DNA from: Branchipolynoe longqiensis | Taxonomy: Eukaryota; Annelida; Polychaeta; Phyllodocida; Polynoidae | NCBI GenBank assembly: GCA_030323885.1 | Contig: CM059199.1 | Location: 3,369,923 to 3,433,922, forward strand | Reading direction: 5' to 3' | Length of the DNA stretch: 64,000 nt | In this document: positions 30,151 through 40,860 of the stretch, piece after piece | Layout of the letters: every line of letters starts with the position of its first letter | Numbering within the stretch: the stretch's first letter is position 1 | Notes under the pieces: generated by a model | Database searches by the model: none | Told to the model about the DNA's origin: nothing | Seen by the model: only the letters and a program-made list of their open reading frames with translations | Made by a program: the position numbers and the translations under genes

Positions 30151-30488
30151 ACAAACCCTCCCCTCGGCCCCCCCCCCCCCCCCCTCCCATCTCAACCTCC
30201 TCCGCCCCCCGAGGGCCTGGCAACTCCCCAGCCCCTGAATCAATCGGTTACCAAGGTAACGAAGCAAAGAAAAACAACAGCCTTGCATGCATATGCAGCC
30301 GGCATGCAGCGTTCGGTGAGACGCGCCGCCTGGCGAGGGGAGATCCAATTAAACACAGGCCCAATAACTGGCAACGCACACCGCCCCACAAGTGAGTTGT
30401 CCGAATGCCAAGGGGCCTCGTTGTGGGGCGTGGTTCCGTCTAGAGCGGGTCGGGGGAGTGGGGGAGGAGGTAGCGGGGGTTAGTTCCT
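30151..30488. other. GC-moderate stretch, no gene seen
   Basis: Contains GGTTACCAAGGTAACGAAGC (X-box-like GGTTACC...GGTAAC) at about 30246-30265, a CpG-rich GAGACGCGCCGCC word and a G-rich end. No repeat family is seen. It could be regulatory. Confidence 0.3.
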
Positions 30489-30830
30489 TCAATGCAGCAC
30501 TATTTCCACCTCACCATCACCATCATCCTCACCATCACCATCATCCTCACCATCACCATAATCCTCACAATTACCTTCACCATTATCTTCATCATCATGA
30601 TAATCCTCACCATCATCCTCACTATGATCATCACCATCATCCTCACCATCATCCTCACCATCACCATCATCCTCACCATCATCCTCACTATCATCCTCAG
30701 CATCCCCATAATCCTCACCATCATCCTCACCATTATCCTCACCATCATCCTCGCCACCATCTTCGCCACCATCATCCTCACCATCACCATTACCATCCTC
30801 CTCACCATCACCATCACCTTCACCAACACT
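30489..30830. repeat. (CCATCATCCTCA)n array
   Basis: Twelve-base and nine-base CCATCATCC words. His/Pro, Ile/Thr and Glu/Asp frames on the two strands are artefacts of the trinucleotide-like structure. Confidence 0.93.
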
Positions 30831-30929
30831 CGCCAACACTTCCACAACCATCACTGCCTGACCTGTCTTGAACACCACTACTAATAGTACTATGCCCGTT
30901 ACCTGTTCACCACATCTAAATTGATCCAC

Positions 30930-31520
30930 ATCACCAGCATTACCAAAGCTATCTCCAACACTGCTGCCGCCTCCACAAACAAACTATCTACAACATCATC
31001 ACTACCAACCCTATCACCAACATCGCCACCACCTCCACAACCAAACTATATACAACATCATCACTACCAACCCTATCATCAACATCGCCACCACCTCCAC
31101 AACCAAACTATCTACGACATCATCACTACCAACCCTATCATCAACATCCCCACCACCTCCACAACCAAACTATCTACAACATCATCACTACATCCGCCAC
31201 CTCCACAACCAACAGCATAATCGCTACCAACGCTGTATCCAACACAGCCAGTACCTCCATAACCAAACTATCTACAACATCATCACTACCAACCCTATCA
31301 CCAACATAGCCACCACCTCCACACTCAACAGCATCATCGTTACCAACGCTGTCTCCAACACCGCCTTTACCTCCACAAACAAAAGTATAAATTATAATAC
31401 CACCACTATCAACTCCACCACTACAAATACCATCTCCTCCGCCCGCAAAACTCACCATTTCTATCACTACCACCATCACCATCAGCACTACTCTCCTCTC
31501 CATCACCATCACCACCGTCA
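30930..31520. repeat. 62-bp minisatellite (CCACCTCCACAACC...)
   Basis: Units contain CCACCACCTCCACAACCAAA, CTATCTACAACATCATCACT and ACCAACCCTATCATCAACATC, spaced 62 bp. They become diverged (CCACTATCAACTCCACC) towards the right end. Confidence 0.88.
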
Positions 31521-31540
31521 CATTGCCATGCACATGCGCA

Positions 31541-31770
31541 TAGTCTGATGGTTTTGAGTTTCTCTCATTTTCTAAGATAAACATATTAGTTTGTTCATTA
31601 TAATCTACCTTACATTAGTGTGAAGTAACTTTTATTTTAAATCACTAACTTTGGTGATATTTGAAATGGAAACATGCTAAATTAATTTTGTCAGTCTTGC
31701 CAAAACTCTAACACAATTGGCTTCTGCAGTAACAGGTTCTATTAATTGACTCAGTTCCCCTTATGTGTGA
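31541..31770. mobile_element. MITE family D, 5' part
   Basis: It begins AGTCTGATGGTTTTGAGTTT, then CTCATTTTCTAAGATAAAC, GATATTTGAAATGGAAAC and TTATGTGTGATGACAACTG. The right terminal repeat is lost at the junction with a SINE A fragment. Confidence 0.7.
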
Positions 31771-31787
31771 TGACAACTGTTTAATAA

Positions 31788-31925
31788 TGTGACTGAGTGG
31801 GATATCGGATCATGGTGTGGGTGACCTGATTTCCCAGTGGGGCATCACTGAGTGCGCACTCTCACAAGTTGGTACCAGTCCTGATATGACAGTAGATGTA
31901 ACTAGGACGTAAAACAACAAACATA
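31788..31925 (+). mobile_element. SINE family A, 5'-truncated
   Basis: It starts GTGACTGAGTGGGATATCGG and runs to the tail CTAGGACGTAAAACAACAAA. The head and first half of the body are missing, as in a 5'-truncated retroposition. Confidence 0.8.
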
Positions 31926-31974
31926 CAAATCTCCACCAGCACCATAACATCAGTGTGCCTGTGCACTTCCACTT

Positions 31975-32350
31975 CTACACACCACCACCACCACCGCCAC
32001 TTCACCACACCACCACCACCACCACACCACCACCACCACACCACCACCACCACACAACACCGCCACCACTACACCACCGCCACCACGCCACCACCACCAC
32101 CGCCACACCACACCACCACCGCCACACCACACCACCACCGCCTCACCACCACACCACCACCACCACCACACCACCACCACCACATCGCCTCACCACTACA
32201 CCACAACCACCACCACCACTCCACAACACCACACCGCCACACCACTACTCCACACCGCCACCACACCACCACCACCATCGATTTCAGGGCAAGCAGTCCC
32301 CACCTTACCCCTCCCTCTCCCCCTCCCCCCCCCCCCCCCCCCCGTTGCTC
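31975..32350. repeat. (CCACCA)n array and poly-C run
   Basis: About 300 bp of ACCACCACC words with CGCCACC variants, then a run of about 20 C residues near 32325-32343. His/Thr/Pro frames are artefacts. Confidence 0.95.
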
Positions 32351-32623
32351 GTAGTACTAAAACTCTCATTAGTTGCAATTAGCCTAATACCCCTCACCAT
32401 CAAAGCCCATGCCGATTTCAACTCACTTTGTCGGGGTTCAACCATAATGAATAGTCATCCTAACGACAACTGCCCCTGCATTGCGATTTACATATAGGTC
32501 ATTCCCAGAAACTGTGTACCACATTTTTGGTTTCCACACATTACATTGTTCATGATTTTGCCTTCCCTTTTTAGGGGCTCAGGGCGGGGGCCATGTCAAA
32601 TCGCTATTGTTGACTCTCTATTT

Positions 32624-32887
32624 AAAGTTGCACAGTCCGATGGTTTTGAATTTCTGTATTTTTTCTGAGATAAATATATTAAATCGATCACTAGTATCTA
32701 CTTTACATTAGTTCAAAGTTACTTATATTTTGCAGTAACAGGTTCTGTTAAATTGACCCAGTATTGCCTTCTACGCAGAAACAAATGCTTAATAAGTGCA
32801 TCGGTATCTGAGTTCGATATGTCAAACCAAATCTAGATAATTGGTTTGGTTTTGAAAATTTTATATTTCGTCAAACTATGCAGCTTT
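32624..32887. mobile_element. MITE family D, intact ends
   Basis: The left end is TTTAAAGTTGCACAGTCCGA and the right end is CAAACTATGCAGCTTTAAG. Together with the copy at 35112 these give the family terminal repeat TTAAAGCTGCAYAGTCCGAT. The length is about 264 bp and nothing is encoded. The superfamily is uncertain because the TTAA-like boundaries hide the target duplication. Confidence 0.85.
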
Positions 32888-32993
32888 AAGTAAATATTAA
32901 ATCCAGGCACTGCTCTGTAGATTTACAGACGAGAAGGGTGGCATATTATGTTCATGGTACCTGCATTGGCAGTTGGTTGGGTATTGGAGCTTA

Positions 32994-33674
32994 AAGCTGC
33001 ACAGTCCAATGAAAGATCAGTGCATCAGTATCTAAAGCCGTGTTCACACCCACAACTTTAGGCCGAACTAGATAAGGCGAACTAGATGAGGTGAACTAGT
33101 GTTGTGTCCACACACGGAGCGGATTAAGGCGGAAATCGATATCTGCGCATGAGCAAGTCCAAACTAACCAGCGCCAGTTTCGGTTAGTCCGACTCGGCAC
33201 TAAGAGTGTGGTTCGACCTCGATCTGTTCAACTGAATCGTATTGTCTTGGAGGGTCAAAACTTCTGCTGTGCAGTGAAACCCTAAAATAATGATGAAAAA
33301 AATATTTGTGCACCTCTAGCAGGTTCATAGATCAAATTTACAAAAGTCAACAAACTCAGGTCTCGACTGTGACGTCCTTATCCGCCGCATCTAAACGCTA
33401 GCTCCACAATGCAATATGGCCGACTTAAGCTAGTTCGCTTTTTAAACCACTCGCGACGCGGCCTACTTGAGGCGAACTAGATGAGGCGAATCAGCCCTAA
33501 TCCGCCTCAACGTCGGGTTCACATGGCCAATGTGAGCCGACTTAGGTTAGGCGCACTAGATGAGGCGAGTTAACGTCCAGGTCTGAACACGGCTTAAGTT
33601 AGATATGTAAAATGAAATCTAGATTATTGGTTTGGTTTTGAAAATTTGATATTTCATCGGACTATGCAGCTTTA
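32994..33674. mobile_element. MITE family D, internally deleted and interrupted
   Basis: The left end is TTAAAGCTGCACAGTCCAAT. The sequence jumps at once to the distal part (AGTGCATCAGTATC), then is broken by MITE H1. It resumes at 33595 with TAAGTTAGATATG and ends ATCGGACTATGCAGCTTTAA. Without the insert the element would be only about 120 bp. Confidence 0.85.
33036..33594. mobile_element. MITE family H1, copy 1, nested in MITE D
   Basis: The left end is AGCCGTGTTCACACC and the complemented right end is AGCCGTGTTCAGACC. TAA lies on both sides (33033-33035 and 33595-33597). The interior repeats GGCGAACTAGATGAGGCG in both orientations. Other D copies read TATCTGAGTTCGATATG or TATCAAAGTTAGATAT at this place, so the empty site is directly visible. 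TAA targets suggest PIF/Harbinger. Confidence 0.93.
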
Positions 33675-34130
33675 AGTATGTGTAGCAATACTAGATTATT
33701 TAAATTATCCCACAAAATGTATCTAAAATATGTTAGTATGATTTTGTGCTAAGGTTAAAATATTAAAATTTGCATATCGACACCATGCATGTACCGAAGT
33801 GTTCAATTTTGTTTCTTGGACGAAACAATTCTTTTGGATTAACTGTATTCAATACTATCTTGTTTGAATTTGTCATGTTTGTGAAAATGATGATATGGAG
33901 GTGTGTTAATAAGGTGTCATGCATTTATGTCACATGGTTAATTTAGACAGCTTTCTCAATTTGTATCAGATCAAAATAAAAAAATAAAAAATTCAACTCC
34001 AACATAATTATGCACAGCATATAAACAAAACTTCATAGTAACATGGATTCTGCTATTATTTGTAAGATTTTCTGCTATTATTTGGTAATGTTTTCACTTT
34101 TTCTAAGAATGACACAATATGGGCCCCATT
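33675..34130. other. AT-rich sequence, nothing recognised
   Basis: Unremarkable AT-rich DNA with no repeat family, transposon end or long reading frame. Confidence 0.5.
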
Positions 34131-34131
34131 G

Positions 34132-34132
<1 letters not shown>

Positions 34133-34182
<50 letters not shown>
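34133..34182. repeat. (GT)n microsatellite
   Basis: About 24 uninterrupted TG units. Confidence 0.97.
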
Positions 34183-34184
<2 letters not shown>

Positions 34185-34425
34185 CGGGTGGGAGGGGCGT
34201 GAGGGAGGTCGAGTGTTGGAGGTTAATCCTTAGCAGGATTAAGAAGTCCCGGCGCCTTATTCTCCAGGGTCCCTCCTTAATTACTCCCCGGGCTCCTGCG
34301 GGCTCCTGCGGGCTCCTCCAGCTCGGCTTCCTTCTGCGCGTTTTACCAACTGTTCACCGAGCATTCCCCGTATATAAGTCAGGAAACACAGAGGGTGTAG
34401 CAGGGTAGCCAACCCTTATAGTTTC
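34183..34425. other. GC-moderate stretch with CGGGCTCCTG triplet
   Basis: GGGCTCCTGC is repeated three times at about 34290-34320. GTATATAAG follows near 34370, which could be a TATA-like element or chance. No gene is assigned. Confidence 0.3.
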
Positions 34426-34435
34426 GCCATAAGGT

Positions 34436-34782
34436 TTTTGTTTTGTTTGTTGTTGTTTTACATCCTAGCAACATCTATCGTCATATCAGGACGGGTACCG
34501 ACTTGTGACAGTGCACACTCATGGCGACTTTATAGTGCTGTCCCACTGGGAAACCAGGCCGCCGTCACTATGACCTGGTATCCCACTCAGTCACATTATC
34601 CTGACACTGAGCACACCAGTCCTTGCCCTGTCCTAATAATGCCAAGCGCCTGGCTAGGAAGCGACAAATATCAATTTTTAATTCATTGGTTTGACTCGAG
34701 CAGGGTTGGAACCCACGACCCCACGATCTATCAGCACGGGAGACGGACGCTCTAACTCATTCGGCAATCCCGTCTGGTCTTT
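34436..34782 (-). mobile_element. SINE family A, full length with 10-bp TSD
   Basis: A complete copy from the T-rich tail (TTGTTTTGTTTGTTGTTGTT) to the head (CATTCGGCAATCCCGTCTGG). A perfect direct repeat GCCATAAGGT lies on both sides (34426-34435 and 34783-34792). With the copies at 10182, 12576, 39173 and 43329 it defines the family ends. Confidence 0.95.
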
Positions 34783-34799
34783 GCCATAAGGTGTACAAT

Positions 34800-35111
34800 A
34801 TTTTATGTCCCTATCATCACTTTATGCCAATCTTCCAGTTTGACGTTTTTCATTTTTCAATGTTCACAACCCTGCAATACCATTAATATAGTATTATTAT
34901 ATAAATCGTACAGATCATTGTGTCCAAAATGGACCACACAGGATCCAAAATTTTAGTATTTTCCCGGAGGAATACTAGCAGGCCAATATAACATCCCTTA
35001 AGATCTTCCGGTTTTTCATTTTCATGTTGGCAGCCCTGGTGTAGGCATTACTATTTTGTTAGACGGGTATAATCAAGTAGTCTCTATTTTTTGTAAACGC
35101 TGGAAATAACC
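34800..35111. other. No feature seen
   Basis: AT-rich DNA. AAAATGGACC and CCAATCTTCCAGTTT-type words recur loosely, but I see no repeat family or gene. Confidence 0.4.
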
Positions 35112-35345
35112 TTAAAGCTGCATAGTCCGATGAAGAATCTAATTTTCAAAAACGAGAATTTTCTCCAATTGATTCTCTATATCGAACTTAATGTTCTATG
35201 TTTGCACTTCAAATATCTCAAAAGTTAACCAATTAAAATAAGAGTTACTTCAAGCTAAAATAATGTAGATAATAACAATCAATTTAATATTCATATCTCT
35301 GAAAATGACAGAAGCTCAAGACAATCGGACTATGCAACTTTAATT
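35112..35345 (-). mobile_element. MITE family D, intact ends
   Basis: The left end is TTAAAGCTGCATAGTCCGAT and the right end is ATCGGACTATGCAACTTTAA. The interior CTTCAAATATCTCAAAAG and TCATATCTCTGAAAATGACA is reversed relative to the copy at 32624. The length is about 234 bp. Confidence 0.85.
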
Positions 35346-35504
35346 AGAAATTGGGGTAGATTTGGGAATATTTGATCTGAAACCATGTAATAATACAACT
35401 TTGGGTGTGCACATAAAAATGGTAGATAGACCCCATAGCATTCAGCAGTGACAGATTACTATTAAACTGACTTACTATTCCCTCCTATGGGATAACAATG
35501 CTAA

Positions 35505-35818
35505 AGGCCCTGTCACACCTCACCAGATTGGGGGAAATGGCCAGAAACCAAACAAAGTCCGTTTTGTGTCCGTACAAGTTTTGAACATGCACAAAACTAG
35601 GAACGGATGCTGCCGGACTTGCGTCTACGGTTCTTGCCCGGTTTGAGTTCTTTTCGTCCGTTGGCTATCCGTTCATGTCCGTTTCATGTCCGTTCATTCA
35701 GTGGCCATTGACTCGACAGAGCAACATTTTGACACATTTGAATACATTTTGATACTTATCACCACCGGACTAGACAATTCTGTCCATTGCTCACTCCGGC
35801 GAGGTGTGACAGCCGCTT
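35505..35818. mobile_element. MITE family H2, copy 2
   Basis: Left end AGGCCCTGTCACACCTCACC, right end GGCGAGGTGTGACAGCCGCTT. A perfect TAA duplication flanks it (35502-35504 and 35819-35821). The interior GTCCGTACAAGTTTTGAACA and TTTCATGTCCGTTCAT is inverted relative to copies 1 and 3. Confidence 0.88.
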
Positions 35819-35994
35819 TAATGAGTGCATCTAATATAGGTGAGTTTAGAAAATGTGAACTTTCCAATCAGACTATTCACTCTTAATAGCAAAACTGTAT
35901 GTGGGAACTTTTGTTCTTTTCCGTGTTTTCCTCGTCCTAACTAAAATGAAGGGGTGTCCATAGGACAGTACTGTTTGGCCGCTAACACTACATC

Positions 35995-36172
35995 TTTTGC
36001 CTGGTGCTTTGTGTTATTAGGATAGGACAAGGGCTGGTTAGCGCAATATCAGGATAATGTAAATATGTGGGATATGGTCTCCCTGTGAAACAGCACTATA
36101 AAGTCGCCATAGGTGTGCGCAATCACAAGTCGGTACCCATCCTGATATGATCTTAGATTTTGCTAGAACATC
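35995..36172 (+). mobile_element. SINE family A, 5'-truncated
   Basis: Body from GGTGCTTTGTGTTATTAGGA through AACAGCACTATAAAGTCGCC to the tail CTGATATGATCTTAGATTT. A further 48-bp body fragment (AGGATAATGTGACTGAGTGG, GATATCAGGTCATGGTTCC) lies at 36233-36276. Confidence 0.75.
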
Positions 36173-36456
36173 ACTGTTTACCCACTCACACTAGTAACAG
36201 TTTCCTAGGTCATGTCACATCCCTTCAATGTATCAGGATAATGTGACTGAGTGGGATATCAGGTCATGGTTCCGGGGTCATCCCTTAGATGTCCATTTCT
36301 ACCGGAGCAACTTCATAGCTCTTTTAGCTATTCTGACAACACTATTAGAGCCATGTGTCTTTTCGGGATTAATTCTGAGTTCAGGACTTTTTGTTGGGGG
36401 GGGGGGAGGAGAAAATAGACCCCTGATAGTCGTGCAGATCCGTTAATAAAAAGGGG

Positions 36457-36486
36457 GGTTAGGGTTAGGGTTAAGGTTAAGGTTAG
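36457..36486. repeat. Short telomere-like (TTAGGG) tract
   Basis: GGTTAGGGTTAGGGTTAAGG then TTAAGGTTAG. Two perfect TTAGGG hexamers are followed by TTAAGG variants. It is too short to mean a chromosome end and is best read as an interstitial telomere-like repeat. Confidence 0.7.
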
Positions 36487-36901
36487 ATAAAGGTAAAGGA
36501 TTCACCCTGTACATCCAGTACAGGGGTGAAAACCAACCCATTAGAAAAACTGGCAACAAAATTTGACATGCTGGGGAAATGAACTGAGCTGGTAAATTCT
36601 TACTTCAAGAAGCAAAATATATTCTTCACATAAATCTTCATATTCACCCGCTACTTCTGATATGAAACATATAATAAAACATGTAGTTTAGGGAACTTTA
36701 AAAACAAAACAGACGGCATTTTATCGCCGCCATCTGGTATTTTTTAATTCTCGCTCATTTCATCAACTCTGCACCGATTGTATGTAGCCATTTGATCCTG
36801 GAACCACACTTTCTAGTTCCTGTTCCATATTAAAGCTATTTTCACCGGTATTTAGACTATGTTATGTAGGGTTCACCCCTTTACTGTAAGTACGGGGTAA
36901 G
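36486..36901. mobile_element. Foldback MITE family F, copy 1
   Basis: It starts GATAAAGGTAAAGGATTCAC, then CAGTACAGGGGTGAAAACC, and ends GGGTTCACCCCTTTACTG, then TACGGGGTAAG. The interior (GACGGCATTTTATCGCCGCC, CTCTGCACCGATTGTATGTA, GATCCTGGAACCACACTTTC) matches the copy at 61388. TA precedes the left end. The right end looks eroded and a SINE B copy starts just beyond it. Confidence 0.75.
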
Positions 36902-36911
36902 TATGTGGTGT

Positions 36912-37190
36912 TCAATGTGGCGGGGTGCTTAGAGTGTCTGACTTTTTTCTAGGTCGGACTCCTAATCTGAAGGTCGGTGGTTCGATTCCCCGTGCCCTCG
37001 TTCTGTTACTCTGCCAATTTGGATTTCCATCGCTGTGTATAACTTACAGTGTCATCAAAGGTCGGTAAAAGTGTAGGCTCGGGCTTTCTATCGACAAACT
37101 GTCTAATGGTGAAAACAAGTCTATTCAGACTTATCCAGAATACTAATAGGCAGTATAAATCTTGAAGAATTTTTTTTTATCTAGGCTCGG
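36912..37190 (+). mobile_element. SINE family B, full length
   Basis: The tRNA-derived head is GTGGCGGGGTGCTTAGAGTG, then GGACTCCTAATCTGAAGG, then GTGGTTCGATTCCCCGTGCC; the CTCCTAATC part resembles a tRNA-Arg anticodon arm. The body has GGATTTCCATCGCTGTGTAT and GGCTTTCTATCGACAAACTG. The tail is GGCAGTATAAATCTTGAAG plus T-run. It is unrelated in body and tail to SINE A. Confidence 0.85.
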
Positions 37191-37499
37191 GTAAGCAAAC
37201 TGTGTGAATCCATAATCTATTTTTATCGAGGGTTTATTATTATTATTATTATTATTGTTGTTAATATTATTGTTTTTCCTTCTACATCTCCCCGCTTCGT
37301 ATGACAAACATTCCAGATATTGGTAAAATTATTTGGTTTTTCATAATTTCAGAGACACATGCCTGCTATTGACACGCTCCCCATTAAACTCCACCCAGCT
37401 CCTCATCTTTGTCCCAGGTCTTACTTTGCATTAAGCTTGTGGCAGGTGTTTTTGAAGTGTTTAACAAAAAATTGACACATCTAGTTATGAGACCCACAC

Positions 37500-37535
37500 A
37501 CAGACACACAGACACACAGACACACAGACACACAG
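37500..37535. repeat. (CACAGA)n microsatellite
   Basis: Four to five ACACAGACAC units. A (TTA)n tract also lies at about 37231-37262. Confidence 0.85.
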
Positions 37536-37619
37536 AGTAAGCGTGTGCCTGTGTCTCTGCCGTGAGTACGGTGAGCGTGTTTAACATCTGCGGGTTCCTA
37601 TCCGAATAATCCGGGTGTT

Positions 37620-38060
37620 CCCTCCATTGCAGACCGCCCGCTGGGATCCCTAATTGCCTGTCTAGCGACTGGGAGATGGCCGGGGGACGGGGGACGGGGG
37701 GATGGGGGCCGGCGGGGGAGGGCGCCGGGAGAAGGGCGGTGGGAGGCCGGGCGGGGGGAGGGACTGGGTGCCGAAGGACGCGCGCCCCTTTCTCCATGTA
37801 CCCAATAATTACCATCGAGTGGAAATGGGTTTAGGGTATAGGAATAGGCCAACTGGCGCCTGCCTACCCGCCCGTCTACCCGCCCGCCTACCCGCCCGCC
37901 TACCCGCCCGGGCCCAGCCTCCCACTGACAGGGCCAGAGCCAGCTGCACAAAAGCTGTGCCTTGCCCACGACCCCTCGCGACCCCTCGCGAGGCATGCGC
38001 ACACAACGCGCGGATAGGACACGCCATCGAACCGCTAGAACCCAACTTGGTTTTGGTTCT
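37620..38060. promoter_or_regulatory. CpG-rich region with NRF1-like site
   Basis: High GC and CpG content. It includes GGGGGACGGGGG words, a (CCCGCCCGCCTA) array at about 37863-37912, a duplicated CGACCCCTCGCGA at about 37969-37990, and GGCATGCGCACAC at about 37991-38003, an NRF1-type match. Open frames are Gly/Arg- or Pro/Ala-biased. It could be a CpG-island promoter; no gene is assigned. Confidence 0.3.
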
Positions 38061-38159
38061 AAGCAGGTGTTTTGAACAAAGTAGCCCCCCCCCCACACCC
38101 ACCCACCCACCCACCCCGGATCAGCTGGATACAGGACACTGTCCAGAGGACCATATTTT

Positions 38160-38506
38160 TATCTATATGTCTGTCTGTCTATCTATTTAGCTGTCTACCT
38201 ATATAGCCGTCTATAAATATACGTCTACCTATGTGCCTACTCATATGGTTATCTATATATCTGTCTATTTCTCCAGCTGGCTACCTATCTAACTGTCTAC
38301 CTATCTACCTGTCTATCTATATATTTGTCTATAAATATATATTCATCTAGGTGTCCTCTCATATGTATATCTAGCTATGTCTAGATGTATGTATGTATGT
38401 ATGTATGTATGTATGTATGTATGTATGTATGTATGTATGTATGTATGTATGTATGTATGTATGTATGTATGTATGTATATGTATATATATAGATATATAT
38501 ATATAT
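38160..38506. repeat. CTAT-rich DNA and (ATGT)n microsatellite
   Basis: CTATCTATCTACC-type degenerate tetranucleotides precede about 23 perfect ATGT units (about 38385-38478). The run then passes into ATATATAT, where MITE T begins. Confidence 0.95.
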
Positions 38507-38748
38507 GAGTCAGCCTCACGAAAACGGGCCAATCAGTGGTCAATTGAAGATGTCGGCATCGCAATTCTTAAAAGTGTGGTGCATTTCTTTGTTTCATATT
38601 AAATTATCCTAGAAACAAATAAGGTTGTTGTATTTTCTCGACCTATACATTCAGGAAAAATTTAAGGACTTTCCAACACCTCTGTCAATGCTAAACTATA
38701 ATTATACCGATCGACGCCCACATCCAATGATCGACGCCAACAACTTCC
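38507..38748 (+). mobile_element. MITE family T, copy 1 (3' end lost)
   Basis: It starts GAGTCAGCCTCACGAAAACG directly after (AT)n. The interior TGTCGGCATCGCAATTCTTA, then ACCGATCGACGCCCACATCC, matches the copy at 40389. The right terminal repeat is missing, replaced by CTAT repeats. Confidence 0.8.
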
Positions 38749-38905
38749 TATCTATACATATGTATATATTTAACCATCTATCTATATATATATATCTATA
38801 TATCCATCTATCTATCTATCTATATAACTATCTATATATCTATATGTATATCCATTTATCTATTTATTTATCTATCGATCTATCGATATATCTATCTATC
38901 TAACT
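38749..38905. repeat. (CTAT)n / (ATCT)n simple sequence
   Basis: Imperfect CTATCTATAT and TATCTATC tetranucleotides run up to the unique sequence at about 38905. Confidence 0.9.
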
Positions 38906-39164
38906 GGCCGTCCAGAGTTGTCCATATTTGCACGGGCATACAACGCGTAGTGCTGACACTAGAACTACTAAGTACTACACTGGTGGGCGGGGGGCCGGGG
39001 GGAGGCAGTGAAATGCAACATTTTTCGTTTAATAAGATGTTGATATTTATTAGCAACATTTTCTTAGTCTTTGTACATTCGTTGATTAAGAAATTTTCGA
39101 TCGTGAACAATTGACCTTTCTCATTCTACTGTTCCTTGCCCCAACCTAGAAATGTCGAACACGA
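38906..39164. other. No feature seen
   Basis: Mixed sequence with a short G-run near 38983-39005. No gene or repeat family. Confidence 0.4.
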
Positions 39165-39172
39165 GGCTAGGT

Positions 39173-39494
39173 TTGTTTGTTTGTTGTTGTTTTACGTCCT
39201 AGGAACATCTAAAATCATATGAGGACGGGTATCGACTTATGACAGCGCACACTCATGGCGACTTTATAGTGCTGCCCCGCTGGGAGACCAGACCTGATAT
39301 CCCACCCAGTCACATTATCCTGACACTAAGCCAACCAATCCTTGCCCTATCCTAATAATGCAGAGCGCCTGGCAAGGAAGCGACAAGTATCAATGTTAAA
39401 GTCATTGGTTTGACTCGACCAGGATTCGAACCCATGGTCTACCAAGACGGGAGACGGACACTCTACCTCATTCGGCCATCCCGTCTGGTCGCCC
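39173..39494 (-). mobile_element. SINE family A with 8-bp TSD
   Basis: A complete reversed copy. A perfect direct repeat GGCTAGGT flanks it (39165-39172 and 39495-39502). A second partial head (GGTTTGACTCAACGAGGGTT) at about 39500-39560 abuts it, which suggests insertion beside an older head-only copy. Confidence 0.92.
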
Positions 39495-39589
39495 GGCTAG
39501 GTAGTAACAACTATCTATTTCTAAGTTATTGGTTTGACTCAACGAGGGTTCAAACCTGGCGTTTCGAATCGCATGGCCAATCAATCCCT

Positions 39590-39840
39590 CTCTCTTTATA
39601 TATTATATATATAGATATAATTTTATCTACCTTATCACACACACGCTTAAAATTATTCACAACTTCAGACACACTAACTCCCTCTTTCTCTCTCTTTCTA
39701 TCTGTCTCTCTCTGTCTCTCTCTCTCTCTATATATATTTATATATATCCCTCTATCTCCTTTCTCATGCCACACCTTGAAGTGGATGGCCCTCAACTATC
39801 TATCTCATTCTCTCTGTATATAATTTATATATATATATAT
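39590..39840. repeat. TCTC-rich and AT-rich simple sequence
   Basis: CTCTCTCT and TATATA words separated by short mixed segments. No gene. Confidence 0.7.
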
Positions 39841-40230
39841 ATCATCATCATGCTCTCGGTCGCAATGCGACACAGACTGCTTTTATTTCTTAACCACCGC
39901 TATTTCGTGTGGTTGTGCATTTCATAAAAAGCTGCTTGCAAAGTGTTGAAGTGCTGCTGGCTTTTGTAAGCACTCTCTCGGGGAGCAAATAGGGGTCTCA
40001 CACCGGCAACAACACGTCAAGACAGGCGCGAACTATTTGTACCTGCAGTGGCTGGCTGGGAGATGTTGGGAGTTCCATTCATCACCGCCCTTAATGCTGC
40101 CATGGAAGCATGGTTTTCTGTTAGCGTTTGCTCCATGACTAATTTGCCCCTTTGGTTCTATCAAAAACCTATACCACAAGGCAGTGGTTTATAACTTTGC
40201 AAGGCAGGGGCGTCAAACTCCCTGAGGTAT
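39841..40230 (-). mobile_element. RTE-like LINE 3' end fragment
   Basis: The ATCATCATCATGCTCTCGG block and GTCGCAATGCGACACAGACT match the (ATG)n-tailed 3' end of the LINE at 5229. The remaining roughly 340 bp (AGCACTCTCTCGGGGAGC, GAGATGTTGGGAGTTCC) would be LINE 3' sequence. No reverse transcriptase motif is left. Confidence 0.6.
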
Positions 40231-40388
40231 TTTAGCAGATCGGTACTGCATTACTCGCATACCCATCCCCATCATATATATATATATACGTATATACATA
40301 CATACATACATATATACATACATATGTACATACATACACACATATATCTACATTTTCATACCACCGCTTGAAAATATATATATATATA

Positions 40389-40860
40389 GAGTCAGCCTCA
40401 GGAAAATGGGCCAATCGGTGGTCAAGTGAAGATGTCGGCATCGCAATTCTTAAAAGTGTAGTGCATTTCTTTGTTTCATATTAAATTATCCTAGAAACAA
40501 ATAAGGTTTTTGTATTTTCTCGACCTATACATTCAGTATAAATTTAAGGACTTTCCAACATCTCTGTCAATGCTAAACTATAATTATACCGATCGACGCC
40601 GACATCCAATGATCGACGCCGACAACTTTAACAGATGTCGGCGTCACAATTCTTAAAGTCTCATGCATTTCTTTGTTTTATATTAAATTATCCTAGAAAC
40701 AAATAAGGTTGTTGTATTCTTTCGAACTGTACATTCAGTATAAATTTAAGGACTTTCCAACATCTCTGTCAATGCTAAACTATAATTATACCGATCGACG
40801 CCGACATCCATGCTCGACGCCGACAACTTCCAGCAATTGGCCTCTTTTCGTGATCCTGAC

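Noticed and set aside
30392..30929. His-rich and Asp/Glu-rich frames suggestive of metal-binding proteins
   Set aside because: Both strands are open through (CCATCATCC)n; classic repeat artefact.
36457..36486. Chromosome-end telomere
   Set aside because: Only two perfect TTAGGG units, with ordinary sequence on both sides.
37598..38110. 170-codon frame in CpG-rich DNA
   Set aside because: Gly/Arg/Ala-biased on one strand and Pro-biased on the other, including a tandem CCCGCCCGCC array.
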